This document shows, piece by piece, positions 8,894-16,637 of a stretch of DNA of 64,000 bases. Under the pieces are notes generated by a model. It ran no database searches, was not told the DNA's origin, and worked only from the letters and a program-made list of their open reading frames with translations. The DNA is from Lactococcus garvieae subsp. garvieae (GTDB lineage: Bacteria > Bacillota > Bacilli > Lactobacillales > Streptococcaceae): contig NZ_CP118950.1 in the NCBI RefSeq assembly GCF_029024465.1, positions 930,001 to 994,000 of the forward strand, written 5' to 3'. Within the stretch, counting starts at the first letter, position 1; each line of letters begins with the position of its first letter. The position numbers and the translations under genes are program-made.

Positions 8894-8923
8894 CCTTTAA
8901 ATTAGCACGAGAGGCTAGCAAGG
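8894..8923 (+). promoter_or_regulatory. PyrR-binding anti-antiterminator
   Basis: The 30-base element opens CCTTTAAATTAG and closes GAGAGGCTAGCAAGG, matching the PyrR-binding loop of Bacillus and lactococcal pyr leaders (conserved GAGAGGCT with flanking CCTT/AAGG stem). UMP-bound PyrR would stabilise it, allowing the downstream terminator at 8993-9021 to form and stopping transcription before pyrE. Confidence 0.85.
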
Positions 8924-8992
8924 AAACCGTATAATTGTCTATTTGTATAGTATTTAGGTGCATCCTAAGTATTATTGGCATATTTTTTTACG

Positions 8993-9021
8993 CACTTGCA
9001 GCTTTCTGCAAGTGTTTTTTT
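8993..9021 (+). terminator. pyr attenuator terminator
   Basis: Perfect stem CACTTGCAG/CTGCAAGTG (8993-9001, 9006-9014) with a four-base loop and a seven-T run, located 54 bases ahead of pyrE; it is the OFF structure of the PyrR attenuator. Confidence 0.9.
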
Positions 9022-9074
9022 GTATAAAACAGCGTGCTATTGAGAACAACTCAAAGGATAAGAAAGAGGAAAAC

Positions 9075-9704
9075 ATGTCATTATCACAAACAATTGCTGC
9101 TGATTTACTCGAAATAAAAGCTGTAAGCTTATCGCCAAGCGCGCCATTTACATGGGCAAGTGGGATCCAATCTCCTATTTATACAGACAACCGTGTGACC
9201 TTGGCTTATCCAGAAGTACGTACACGTATTGAGCAGGCTTTTGCGGACGTGGTCAAGGCAGAATTTCCGGAGGTCGAAGTCATTGCAGGTACAGCAACAG
9301 CAGGTATTCCTCATGGCGCAATTATTGCCGACTATCTTCAATTGCCTTTTGCCTATATCCGTAGTAAACCCAAAGATCATGGTGCAGGAAATCAAATCGA
9401 AGGTCGTGTCTCTAAAGGGCAAAAAATGGTATTGGTTGAGGATCTTATCTCAACGGGAGGCTCAGTATTAGAAGCAGTTGCTGCTGCACAGCGCGAAGGC
9501 ATCGAAGTTCTCGGTGTGATTGCTATTTTTACTTACCAGCTCGAAAAAGCAGCAACAAAATTTGAAGAAGCGCAAGTACCACTGCACACATTAACAAATT
9601 ATTCTGAACTCATCCAAATCGCTCAAGAAACAGGTTATGTCACAGAAGATGAACTTGAAATGCTTAAAAAATTCAAGGATAATCAAGAAACATGGAATAA
9701 ATAA
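9075..9704 (+). CDS. pyrE: Orotate phosphoribosyltransferase
   Basis: A 209-residue enzyme that makes OMP from orotate and PRPP in de novo UMP synthesis. The PRPP-binding motif [12 protein letters not shown] is near residues 119-130, with SPIYTDNR and [11 protein letters not shown] upstream. The frame is open further upstream to 8958, but that part contains the attenuator; ATG 9075 follows AAGAGGAAAAC and gives the family length. It forms an operon with pyrC, 38 bases downstream, controlled by PyrR attenuation. Confidence 0.95.
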   Translation: MSLSQTIAADLLEIKAVSLSPSAPFTWASGIQSPIYTDNRVTLAYPEVRTRIEQAFADVVKAEFPEVEVIAGTATAGIPHGAIIADYLQLPFAYIRSKPKDHGAGNQIEGRVSKGQKMVLVEDLISTGGSVLEAVAAAQREGIEVLGVIAIFTYQLEKAATKFEEAQVPLHTLTNYSELIQIAQETGYVTEDELEMLKKFKDNQETWNK

Positions 9705-9742
9705 CATAATAAATATTATGTAAAGTGCAAGAAGGGGAACAG

Positions 9743-11008
9743 ATGATACTCATAAAAAACGGCCGTGTAATCGATCCTAAGTCCGGTTTTGATCAAGTTG
9801 CAGATGTGTTAGTTAAAGATAAGAAGATTATTCGTATTGCTAAAAATTTGGAAGAAGAAGATGCGGAAATTATTGATGCCAGCAATATGATTGTTGCGCC
9901 TGGACTCATCGATATTCATGTGCATTTTCGTGAACCAGGTCAAACGCATAAAGAGACAATACACACGGGGGCTTTATCTGCAGCCCGTGGCGGTTTTACG
10001 ACAGTTGTCATGATGGCCAATACTCAACCGATTTTATCGAGTCCTGAAGTGCTTGCGGAGACACTGAGACTTGCAGATGAAGAGAAGATTCATATTAAGT
10101 CGATTGCTTCTATTACCAAAGATTTTGACGGACAACATTTGACGGATTTTGATGCTTTACGGGCGGCAGGTGCAGTTGGCTTTTCAGATGACGGTATTCC
10201 ACTGAGTGATTCTGGGGTCTTGCATGAAGCTTTGAAGAAAGCCAAGAAAACCGATAGCCTGCTCTCTATTCACGAGGAAGATCCCAACTTAGTGGATACG
10301 CTTGGAATCAATGAAGGCGAAGTGGCACACCAATGTGGTCTAACAGGAGCGACAAAGGTGGCGGAGTACAGTATGATTGCACGTGATGCAATGTTGGCTT
10401 TGGATACTCAAGCGCGTTTACATATTCAACATTTGTCGGCTGGAGAAAGTGTAGATGTTGTTCGTTTTGCGCAAAAGATGGGCGCAAAAATTAGTGCTGA
10501 AGTTACGCCACAACATTTCTCATTAACAGAACAAGCAGTGCTGGAGATTGGTACCAATGCCAAGCTCAATCCTCCACTTCGTCAAACCAAAGATATTACT
10601 AAAATTTTGGAAGGATTGAAAGATAACACTATCAGTGTGATTGCAACCGATCATGCACCACATACCCATGAAGAAAAAAATGTTGCTTTGGCTGAGGCAC
10701 CGAGTGGTATGATTGGTTTGGAAACTTCTTTGCAACTGGGGCTTACACATTTGGTTACTCCTGGGCATCTTGAATTGGTTCAACTCTTGGAAAAAATGAC
10801 TGTTAATCCAGCTAAACTCTACGGTTTTGATGCAGGTTATTTAGCCGAAGGTGGGCCGGCTGACATTACCATTTTTGATGCGCATCATACTTATAAAGTG
10901 GAAGAAAACTTTGATTCTAAGGCAAGTAACTCACCATTTATCAACCAAGAACTTGTGGGGCAAGTCAAATATACACTTTGTGCGGGAGAAATTGTTTACC
11001 GCCCATAA
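9743..11008 (+). CDS. pyrC: Dihydroorotase
   Basis: A 421-residue zinc amidohydrolase (class I, as in B. subtilis) converting carbamoyl-aspartate to dihydroorotate. Metal-binding motifs are [10 protein letters not shown] (HxH), SIHEED, IQHLSAG and ATDHAPH. An in-frame GTG at 9725 exists, but ATG 9743 follows AAGGGGA at proper spacing and starts with the family-typical [12 protein letters not shown]. Second gene of the pyrE-pyrC operon; a short gap without terminator-like structure follows. Confidence 0.95.
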   Translation: MILIKNGRVIDPKSGFDQVADVLVKDKKIIRIAKNLEEEDAEIIDASNMIVAPGLIDIHVHFREPGQTHKETIHTGALSAARGGFTTVVMMANTQPILSSPEVLAETLRLADEEKIHIKSIASITKDFDGQHLTDFDALRAAGAVGFSDDGIPLSDSGVLHEALKKAKKTDSLLSIHEEDPNLVDTLGINEGEVAHQCGLTGATKVAEYSMIARDAMLALDTQARLHIQHLSAGESVDVVRFAQKMGAKISAEVTPQHFSLTEQAVLEIGTNAKLNPPLRQTKDITKILEGLKDNTISVIATDHAPHTHEEKNVALAEAPSGMIGLETSLQLGLTHLVTPGHLELVQLLEKMTVNPAKLYGFDAGYLAEGGPADITIFDAHHTYKVEENFDSKASNSPFINQELVGQVKYTLCAGEIVYRP

Positions 11009-11091
11009 AAATCTTGCAAGAGCTTACATAAATTGTTAAAATGATTTTAATGTTTAATAAATTTTATTCTAAGCAATAGGAGAAATCTCAT

Positions 11092-11517
11092 ATGAAAATC
11101 AGTAAAACAATTAACGCTCCTGTCGAGTTTGTCTACAACCAGATTCTGGATTCATCACTTTATGATATCGAAAAAAACACTGGGCGCAGACCTGACCTCA
11201 AGTCTCTTAATGGCTTTGAATACTCAAAAACATTTGGCAAAAACCAACATGGCACCATTACAATTGATGAAGTTGTGAAAGCCAATAAGTATGCTTTTAC
11301 CACGAAAACTATTCGCAACACATTCAATACACGTTGGAGCTTTCAACCTGTCAATGATAAGCAGACAGAGATAACGATTGAGGAAAGCCGTACTTCAAGT
11401 GGAATGATTCAAAAATTAAATGATATGTTTGTCGGAACGCTTTTAGGCTACTGGAAAAAACGTCAAATGGTCGCTATTTTGAATCATATTGAACAAGCTT
11501 ACAGTGGTGGGAAGTGA
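11092..11517 (+). CDS. DUF3284-like SRPBCC-fold protein
   Basis: A 141-residue protein with a START/SRPBCC outline: N-terminal MKISKTINAPVEFVYNQI, a central run of alternating beta strands and a C-terminal amphipathic helix. It resembles the DUF3284 family of lactic acid bacteria, often seen near PTS genes; function unknown. SD AGGAG precedes ATG 11092. Its stop overlaps the ribosome-binding region of the next gene, so the two are probably co-translated. Confidence 0.65.
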   Translation: MKISKTINAPVEFVYNQILDSSLYDIEKNTGRRPDLKSLNGFEYSKTFGKNQHGTITIDEVVKANKYAFTTKTIRNTFNTRWSFQPVNDKQTEITIEESRTSSGMIQKLNDMFVGTLLGYWKKRQMVAILNHIEQAYSGGK

Positions 11518-11521
11518 AGCG

Positions 11522-12529
11522 ATGGAAAAGAAACAACACGAACTTTTAGACCTTGCAACTTACGCTTTTAATAAGCCCAGAAGTAAGGAACGAGAAGAGG
11601 CATTTGACAAACTCTTGAGTTTTTCAAAACCTTACAGCTACTGGGAAGATAATGAGTTATCCTCTATGATTATCGATACTTCTTTTCGGGTCTACTGGAA
11701 GGATGCAAAGCTAAAGATGTCAGGGATTGGTTATGTGGCCTCTTATCCAGAGTTTAGAGGAAACGGCAGTATTCGTAAACTCATGACCGATATTTTAGAA
11801 GACAACTATGAAGCTGGTACGGCCTTAAGTTATCTGGCTCCCTTCTCTTATCAGTTTTACGGTCAATTTGGTTATCAATACGCTTTCGACCAAAAAGCCT
11901 ATACAATTCCTGCACTAGAGTTTCCTAAAGGTAAAAAAACAGCGGGTCAAGTGCAGCGCCGCGCTGTAAGTGAAGAGCTTTTTGAAGACATGGCCGAGGT
12001 CCATGATCAAGTCTATAACCAAGGATCACTGGTCCGCCCACAGCAGGTTTGGGAATACTATTTTAAGCATAAATCACAGCCCTTCTTTGCGACTTATGAA
12101 GAAAATGGCAGAGTTCTCGGTTACTTAATTTATGAATTTGCTGGTACGGCTTTTGTAATCCGTGAATGTATTACCCTGACTCAAGAAGCCCAAGACGCAC
12201 TTTATCGTTTTGTCTCTAGCCACGCTGCAAGTTTTGAAGTCATCAAGTGGACAGCACCGTCAAATGTCTTCCTCGAATATGATTTGGCTGAACCTTCACG
12301 CATACAGCTACAGTTGCAACCTTATATGCAAGCGCGTATCGTTAATCTGTCAGCCTTTTTGAAAGTGAACGGCCAGCCTGAATTTTCTGCCCGTATTGTT
12401 GATGATATTTTGCCACAAAATAATATCTGTGTTGGTCCTGAAACAGATCAACCCGAAGAAATGCCCATTGGAGCATTTACTGCCCGTGTCCTACGAGAGA
12501 ATAAAGCCATTCTTCGTGAATATTTTTAA
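11522..12529 (+). CDS. GNAT N-acetyltransferase, Eis-like
   Basis: A 335-residue protein with an N-terminal GNAT domain; the acetyl-CoA loop is within VASYPEFRGNGSIRKLM (about residues 62-80). A second GNAT-like half and a C-terminal sterol-carrier-like domain follow, as in Eis-type acetyltransferases. The frame is open from a TTG at 11489, but ATG 11522 lies right after the upstream stop with GGTGGGAAG as SD. The substrate cannot be read from sequence. Confidence 0.8.
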   Translation: MEKKQHELLDLATYAFNKPRSKEREEAFDKLLSFSKPYSYWEDNELSSMIIDTSFRVYWKDAKLKMSGIGYVASYPEFRGNGSIRKLMTDILEDNYEAGTALSYLAPFSYQFYGQFGYQYAFDQKAYTIPALEFPKGKKTAGQVQRRAVSEELFEDMAEVHDQVYNQGSLVRPQQVWEYYFKHKSQPFFATYEENGRVLGYLIYEFAGTAFVIRECITLTQEAQDALYRFVSSHAASFEVIKWTAPSNVFLEYDLAEPSRIQLQLQPYMQARIVNLSAFLKVNGQPEFSARIVDDILPQNNICVGPETDQPEEMPIGAFTARVLRENKAILREYF

Positions 12530-12541
12530 AGAAGTCAATTC

Positions 12542-12584
12542 AAACACCGAATCTTAGCATTTTTCATAAGATTTGGTGTTTTTA
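12542..12584 (+). terminator. Terminator after the acetyltransferase gene
   Basis: Stem of about 15 bp, AAACACCGAATCTTA (12542-12556) with TAAGATTTGGTGTTT (12567-12581), one G-T pair, then TTT. Confidence 0.85.
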
Positions 12585-12683
12585 TTAATTAAAACTAAAA
12601 AATTAGCACGTTTTTGTTTCTAAATTTGTAACATGTTTCAGAAATCAGCTACAAAATTAAAGCTTTTAATAGTTCGAAGGAAA

Positions 12684-12697
12684 TGAAAGCGCTAAAA
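12684..12697 (+). promoter_or_regulatory. Upstream cre site
   Basis: TGAAAGCGCTAAAA matches the CcpA consensus TGWAAnCGnTnWCA at 13 of 14 positions; 74 bp upstream of the promoter for the PTS operon. Confidence 0.55.
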
Positions 12698-12757
12698 ATA
12701 AGGGTTTTATTAAAAATTATTTGTTTTTTTGCTGAATATGATTGAGATAAATTTTAT

Positions 12758-12786
12758 TTGAAATCGCTTTCTGAAACCGCTATACT
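12758..12786 (+). promoter_or_regulatory. PTS operon promoter with overlapping cre
   Basis: TTGAAA (12758-12763), 17-bp spacer and TATACT (12781-12786). A cre-like site TGAAATCGCTTTCT (12759-12772, 13 of 14) covers the -35 and a weaker repeat TGAAACCGCTATAC (12772-12785) runs to the -10, so CcpA binding would block polymerase. Confidence 0.75.
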
Positions 12787-12819
12787 ATTGGTATAGATAA
12801 AAAGAAGGAGAACATTGAA

Positions 12820-13143
12820 ATGGCAGATAAAGTTATTGCATTAGCCTGTGCAGCGGGTATGTCAACATCATTACTGGTGACAAAAATGCAACAAGCTGCA
12901 CAAGAAGCAGGAAAAAATTATGAGATCTACGCAAAGTCTGTAGCTGAAATTGACAACATGTTGTCTGGCTCTGAGAAACCAGATGTATTGCTTCTCGGTC
13001 CGCAAGTGGCTTACATGAAAAATGAAGTCATTAAAAAAGCAGCAGCAGTTGGTGTTCCTTGTGATGTGATTAAAATGCAAGATTACGGCATGATGAACGG
13101 AAAAAATGTTATAGCAGCCGCTGATGCATTAATGAATGGATAA
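12820..13143 (+). CDS. PTS lactose/cellobiose-family IIB component
   Basis: A 107-residue cytoplasmic phosphotransfer protein. The phosphorylated Cys lies at about residue 10 in LACAAGMSTSLL, followed by the small Rossmann-like fold ending in a GMMNG loop, as in CelA/PtcB proteins. SD AAGAAGGAG precedes ATG 12820. First gene of a CcpA-controlled operon with a MupG-like protein and a IIC; no IIA is encoded here, so one must come from elsewhere in the genome. Confidence 0.93.
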   Translation: MADKVIALACAAGMSTSLLVTKMQQAAQEAGKNYEIYAKSVAEIDNMLSGSEKPDVLLLGPQVAYMKNEVIKKAAAVGVPCDVIKMQDYGMMNGKNVIAAADALMNG

Positions 13144-13182
13144 TGAGAAATTCTAGAATTTCTAGACAAAGAAAGGAGTATT

Positions 13183-14280
13183 ATGGGAAAACTAGGTATC
13201 TCTATTTATCCGGAACGTTCCAACTTTGAAGCTGACAAAGCCTATTTAGACTTAGCTCACCAATATGGATACACACGTGTCTTTACCTCACTTTTAGAAA
13301 TTAAGGGAGATAAGGAAGCTGTTCTTGAGGGTTTTACGAAAGTGATTGCTTATGCTAATAGTCTTGGTATGGAAGTCATGGTAGACATTAATCCTGCTTT
13401 GTTTGAACAGCTTAACATCAGTTATGATGATTTAAGTTTCTTTGATGAAATGGGTGCTGATGGAATTCGTTTAGACCTTGGATTTACAGGAGCTGAGGAA
13501 GCACGTATGACCCGTAACCCTTATAATCTTAAGATTGAGATTAATATGAGTCAGGGAACAAGTTACGTGGACAGTATCATGGATTACTCACCCAACATTG
13601 AAAACTTACTTGGCAGTCATAACTTTTACCCTCACCGTTATACAGGACTAGCGTTTGATCATTACGTGAAATGCACCGAGAAATTCAAAAAGTATAACTT
13701 AAATACCATGGTGTTTGTTAATTCTCATGAAGCAACTTTTGGCCCGTGGCCAACACAAGATGGCTTGTGTACCCTAGAAGTGCATCGAGATTTAAGCTTA
13801 AAGACACAAGTGAAGCATTACAAGCTTTTAGATGGTATTGATGATATTACCATTGCAAATGCCTATGCGAGTGAAGCAGAGCTTAAGGCAATGGCAGAAG
13901 CCTTCCATGCGCAAATGCCAGAACTAAAAGTTGTGCCAAGAGCTACGATGACGGAAAATGAACGAAAATGTGTCTTTGAGGCTACGCACAGTTACCGTGG
14001 CGACCGCTCAGAATACATGCTACGTTCAACCATGACGCGTGTGATCTACAAAGACTTGGATTTCCCGCCACATGATACAGATACAATAAAACCAGGCGAT
14101 GTGATTATTGACAATGATGGATATGGTCAATATAAGGGAGAAACACAAATCGCTCTGAAGGAAATGAAAAATGATGGCCGTGTCAATGTTGTTGGACATA
14201 TCTCGGAAGACGAAATGTTCTTACTTGACTTTATTAAGCCTTGGAGTTCGTTTAAATTTATTGAAAGTGATGAGCTATAA
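13183..14280 (+). CDS. MupG/DUF871-family protein (6-phospho-N-acetylmuramidase type)
   Basis: A 365-residue protein with an N-terminal TIM barrel (MGKLGISIYPERS, DINPALFEQL, GADGIRLDLGF) and a C-terminal cyclophilin-like domain (from about residue 245). This is the DUF871 family; S. aureus MupG in it cleaves MurNAc-6P-GlcNAc after PTS uptake. Placed between IIB and IIC of a PTS, it should hydrolyse the 6-phosphorylated disaccharide brought in by that PTS. Whether the substrate is a peptidoglycan disaccharide or another glycoside is open, because the partner PTS is cellobiose type rather than MurP type. Confidence 0.82.
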   Translation: MGKLGISIYPERSNFEADKAYLDLAHQYGYTRVFTSLLEIKGDKEAVLEGFTKVIAYANSLGMEVMVDINPALFEQLNISYDDLSFFDEMGADGIRLDLGFTGAEEARMTRNPYNLKIEINMSQGTSYVDSIMDYSPNIENLLGSHNFYPHRYTGLAFDHYVKCTEKFKKYNLNTMVFVNSHEATFGPWPTQDGLCTLEVHRDLSLKTQVKHYKLLDGIDDITIANAYASEAELKAMAEAFHAQMPELKVVPRATMTENERKCVFEATHSYRGDRSEYMLRSTMTRVIYKDLDFPPHDTDTIKPGDVIIDNDGYGQYKGETQIALKEMKNDGRVNVVGHISEDEMFLLDFIKPWSSFKFIESDEL

Positions 14281-14326
14281 TTTATAACCTTATACGCAAA
14301 TAAATTAAAATTTTAGGAGGAATTCT

Positions 14327-15808
14327 ATGAACGGAATTACGATGTGGATGGAGAAATATCTCGTCCCAGTAGCAGCAAAAATCGGGTCGCAAAAGCACCT
14401 GGTTGCCTTGCGTGACTCATTCATTGGTATCTTGCCAGCAACACTGACAGGTGCCCTTGCAGCGATGGTATCAGCCATCGTCACAACTTTCCCACAGTCC
14501 ATTCAACAAATGGTTTTGGGTCCAACCAAGTTTGCCCAACTCGCGCCAGAAGATGTTTGGACTCTTGCGAATACACCAATCATTGGTGATTTGAATAATA
14601 TTTCAACACTCGTTAACCAAGGGACTTTGACAGTTATTGGTCTTATCTTTGCTTTCTCTTGGGGTTATAATTTGGCGCGTGCTTATGGTGTCAATGACCT
14701 TGCCGGTGGTGTTGTAGCAGTTGCTACGCTCTTTGCTGGTTTGCCAAACCAAATGCCTAAATTCTTGGATGCTTTGGGTGTCAGCGATGCCGGTGTAGCC
14801 GCAACAGATAAAATCAATGGTGTATTGACTGGTCAAGGTCTTGCAGCATGGAAGCCACTCTTTGCTGCCGCACATATGGACGCTGGTGCTTACTTTACGA
14901 TTATCATTATGGGTGCCCTCGCTGTAATTATTTATGCTAAACTTATGTTAGCGGATATTACCATCAAGATGCCTGAATCAGTCCCACCAGCAGTAGCAAA
15001 AGCCTTCCTTGCGATTATTCCAACGATTGCTGCAATCTACGCTGTGAGCTTGATTTATTATGTTATTGATAAATTGACACATGATTCTGTTATTAATTTG
15101 ATTACACATTATATTGCAGAACCTTTCCAAATTCTCTCACAAAATATTTTCTCAGTTCTTATTGTCACACTCTTTGTTTCAATCTTCTGGTTCTTCGGAC
15201 TTCACGGACCAAACGTCTTGGCACCTGCTCTTGACGGTATCTGGCTTCCACTTGGTCTTAATAACCAAGCCCTTTACTTCCAAGTTCACTCAGACGGTAT
15301 TCGTGACTTAGTAGCGCGTGGCGCGATTGATAAAGCACATGCTATTAACGGTGACTATGTCAGTCTTTGGGTTCGTGGTTCATGGGATGCCTTCGTCTGG
15401 TTTGGTGGATCTGGTGGTACAATTACCTTAATCCTTGCCATCCTTATCTTCTCTAAACGTAAAGATTATAAGACAGTGGGACGTCTTGGTTTAGCGCCAG
15501 GTATCTTCAACATCAATGAGCCCGTACTCTTCGGTATGCCAATCGTACTGAACGCCATCTTCTTTATCCCATTTGCAATTGCGCCATTGGTAGCGGTTAT
15601 TATCGCCTATGTTGCAACAATGCTTCATTGGGTGGATCCAGTTGTTAGTGCGGTGCCATGGGTTACACCACCAATTATGAATGCCTTCCTTGCTACAGGA
15701 TTTGACTGGCGTGCGATTATCTTAGCAATCGTCAACTTACTTGTAACCTTTGCTATTTGGACACCATTCGTTATTGCAGCAAACAAGATGGAAGAACCTG
15801 AATTATAA
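14327..15808 (+). CDS. PTS lactose/cellobiose-family IIC permease
   Basis: A 493-residue membrane permease with about ten hydrophobic segments. It shows the family landmarks: N-terminal cytosolic helix (MWMEKYLVPVAAKIGSQKHLVALRDSF), FFGLHGPNVL and the NINEPVLFGMPIVLN motif that lines the sugar site. Strong SD AGGAGG. It should import the disaccharide phosphorylated by the IIB at the head of the operon. Substrate is inferred from the neighbouring MupG-like gene. Confidence 0.92.
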   Translation: MNGITMWMEKYLVPVAAKIGSQKHLVALRDSFIGILPATLTGALAAMVSAIVTTFPQSIQQMVLGPTKFAQLAPEDVWTLANTPIIGDLNNISTLVNQGTLTVIGLIFAFSWGYNLARAYGVNDLAGGVVAVATLFAGLPNQMPKFLDALGVSDAGVAATDKINGVLTGQGLAAWKPLFAAAHMDAGAYFTIIIMGALAVIIYAKLMLADITIKMPESVPPAVAKAFLAIIPTIAAIYAVSLIYYVIDKLTHDSVINLITHYIAEPFQILSQNIFSVLIVTLFVSIFWFFGLHGPNVLAPALDGIWLPLGLNNQALYFQVHSDGIRDLVARGAIDKAHAINGDYVSLWVRGSWDAFVWFGGSGGTITLILAILIFSKRKDYKTVGRLGLAPGIFNINEPVLFGMPIVLNAIFFIPFAIAPLVAVIIAYVATMLHWVDPVVSAVPWVTPPIMNAFLATGFDWRAIILAIVNLLVTFAIWTPFVIAANKMEEPEL

Positions 15809-15826
15809 AAAACAGAAAGGAACCCG

Positions 15827-16033
15827 ATGATTATTGTTAATGTAGCTATGATGCAAGAAAAAGTAATTCAACTTCTAGAAGAAAATGGATTTACTTATAA
15901 GGAAAAAAAGGGATTGAAACTCTATTTTCAAGGTCCGAATAGCAACTTAGCCTCGGATGCTCAAACTGCAAAACGCTTAATTAAACAAAGTTCATTTGGT
16001 TCAGCATTATTCTTTAACGTCGAGGAGGTTTAA
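15827..16033 (+). CDS. Small protein of unknown function in the PTS operon
   Basis: A 68-residue acidic/basic mixed protein with no membrane segment, predicted as a helix-strand mini-domain (MMQEKVIQLLEENGFTYK, then GLKLYFQG). It starts 19 bases after the IIC stop with SD AAAGGAA, and its end carries the SD of the next tiny gene. I do not recognise a family. Position argues for a role linked to the MupG-type PTS. Confidence 0.6.
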   Translation: MIIVNVAMMQEKVIQLLEENGFTYKEKKGLKLYFQGPNSNLASDAQTAKRLIKQSSFGSALFFNVEEV

Positions 16034-16035
16034 AT

Positions 16036-16173
16036 ATGGCTTGGATATATGCATTACTCAGTTTGTCACTTTTACTTCTAGCTTATCAAAATTGGAGTTT
16101 CGGAGGCACACTCTTTATTCTATCTGTGGTCATGCTTATACTTGCACGACAAAAGAAGAAAAAAGAAGAATGA
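16036..16173 (+). CDS. 45-residue membrane protein
   Basis: The protein begins MAWIYALLSLSLLLLAYQ, has a short WSFGG turn, a second hydrophobic helix and a basic-acidic tail (RQKKKKEE). SD GAGGAGG (16022-16028) is ideal and the start lies three bases after the previous stop; a terminator begins three bases after its stop. It is thus the last gene of the PTS operon. Function unknown; a two-helix hairpin membrane microprotein. Confidence 0.7.
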   Translation: MAWIYALLSLSLLLLAYQNWSFGGTLFILSVVMLILARQKKKKEE

Positions 16174-16175
16174 TG

Positions 16176-16203
16176 AAAAGACTTGCTACGGCAGGTCTTT
16201 TAT
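16176..16203 (+). terminator. Terminator of the PTS operon
   Basis: Stem AAAAGACTTGC/GCAGGTCTTTT with a TACG tetraloop (16176-16186, 16191-16201). Confidence 0.9.
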
Positions 16204-16283
16204 TATGTTTGACTTTAAAGCAGAAGCGTTATAAGATGAAAGAAGTGAACATAAGCTTTACGGTTTGGGGTAAATCTCATCCT

Positions 16284-16312
16284 TTGACTAAATACCCCTA
16301 AGGGTATATAAT
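16284..16312 (+). promoter_or_regulatory. Rhodanese/CoADR promoter with CsoR/CstR-type operator
   Basis: TTGACT (16284-16289), 17-bp spacer, TATAAT (16307-16312). The spacer is filled by ATACCCCTAAGGGTAT (16292-16307), an interrupted G/C-tract palindrome of the kind bound by CsoR-family repressors, especially the persulfide sensor CstR. No such regulator gene is present in the window. Confidence 0.75.
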
Positions 16313-16343
16313 AGGTATATCAAAAATTTGAGGAGAGAGAAGT

Positions 16344-16628
16344 ATGCGTTCAATCCAAATGAAGCAATTAAAAGAGAAACTCGGTCAGGTCGCACTGATT
16401 GATGTGCGAGAAGAAGATGAATATCTTGAAGGACATGTGCCAACAGCAATAAATATACCCCTGAGTGTTTTAGACCAAAGATACTCAGAAATAGAAGGAG
16501 AAAGCTACATTATTTGTCAAAGCGGTATGCGATCTATGCGTGCATGTCAATTTCTCCAAGTGCAAGGAGTAGAAGTTACGAATGTCACAGGTGGTACTCT
16601 TGCATGGGATGAAGAATTAGAAAAATAA
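16344..16628 (+). CDS. Rhodanese-like sulfurtransferase
   Basis: A 94-residue single-domain rhodanese. The active loop CQSGMRS has the sulfur-carrying Cys58, and LIDVREEDEYLEGHVPTAINIP is the typical N-terminal half. SD GAGGAGAG. It starts a two-gene operon with CoA-disulfide reductase under a CstR-type operator, indicating a role in persulfide or polysulfide handling. Confidence 0.92.
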   Translation: MRSIQMKQLKEKLGQVALIDVREEDEYLEGHVPTAINIPLSVLDQRYSEIEGESYIICQSGMRSMRACQFLQVQGVEVTNVTGGTLAWDEELEK

Positions 16629-16637
16629 GAGGGAAAA

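Noticed and set aside
8958-9074. N-terminal extension of PyrE
   Set aside because: The extension would translate the attenuator terminator; ATG 9075 gives the family length.
16173-16301. ORF beginning MKRLATAGLLLCLTLKQ overlapping the stop of the 45-residue membrane protein
   Set aside because: Its first codons form the arms of a strong terminator and it has no SD of its own.
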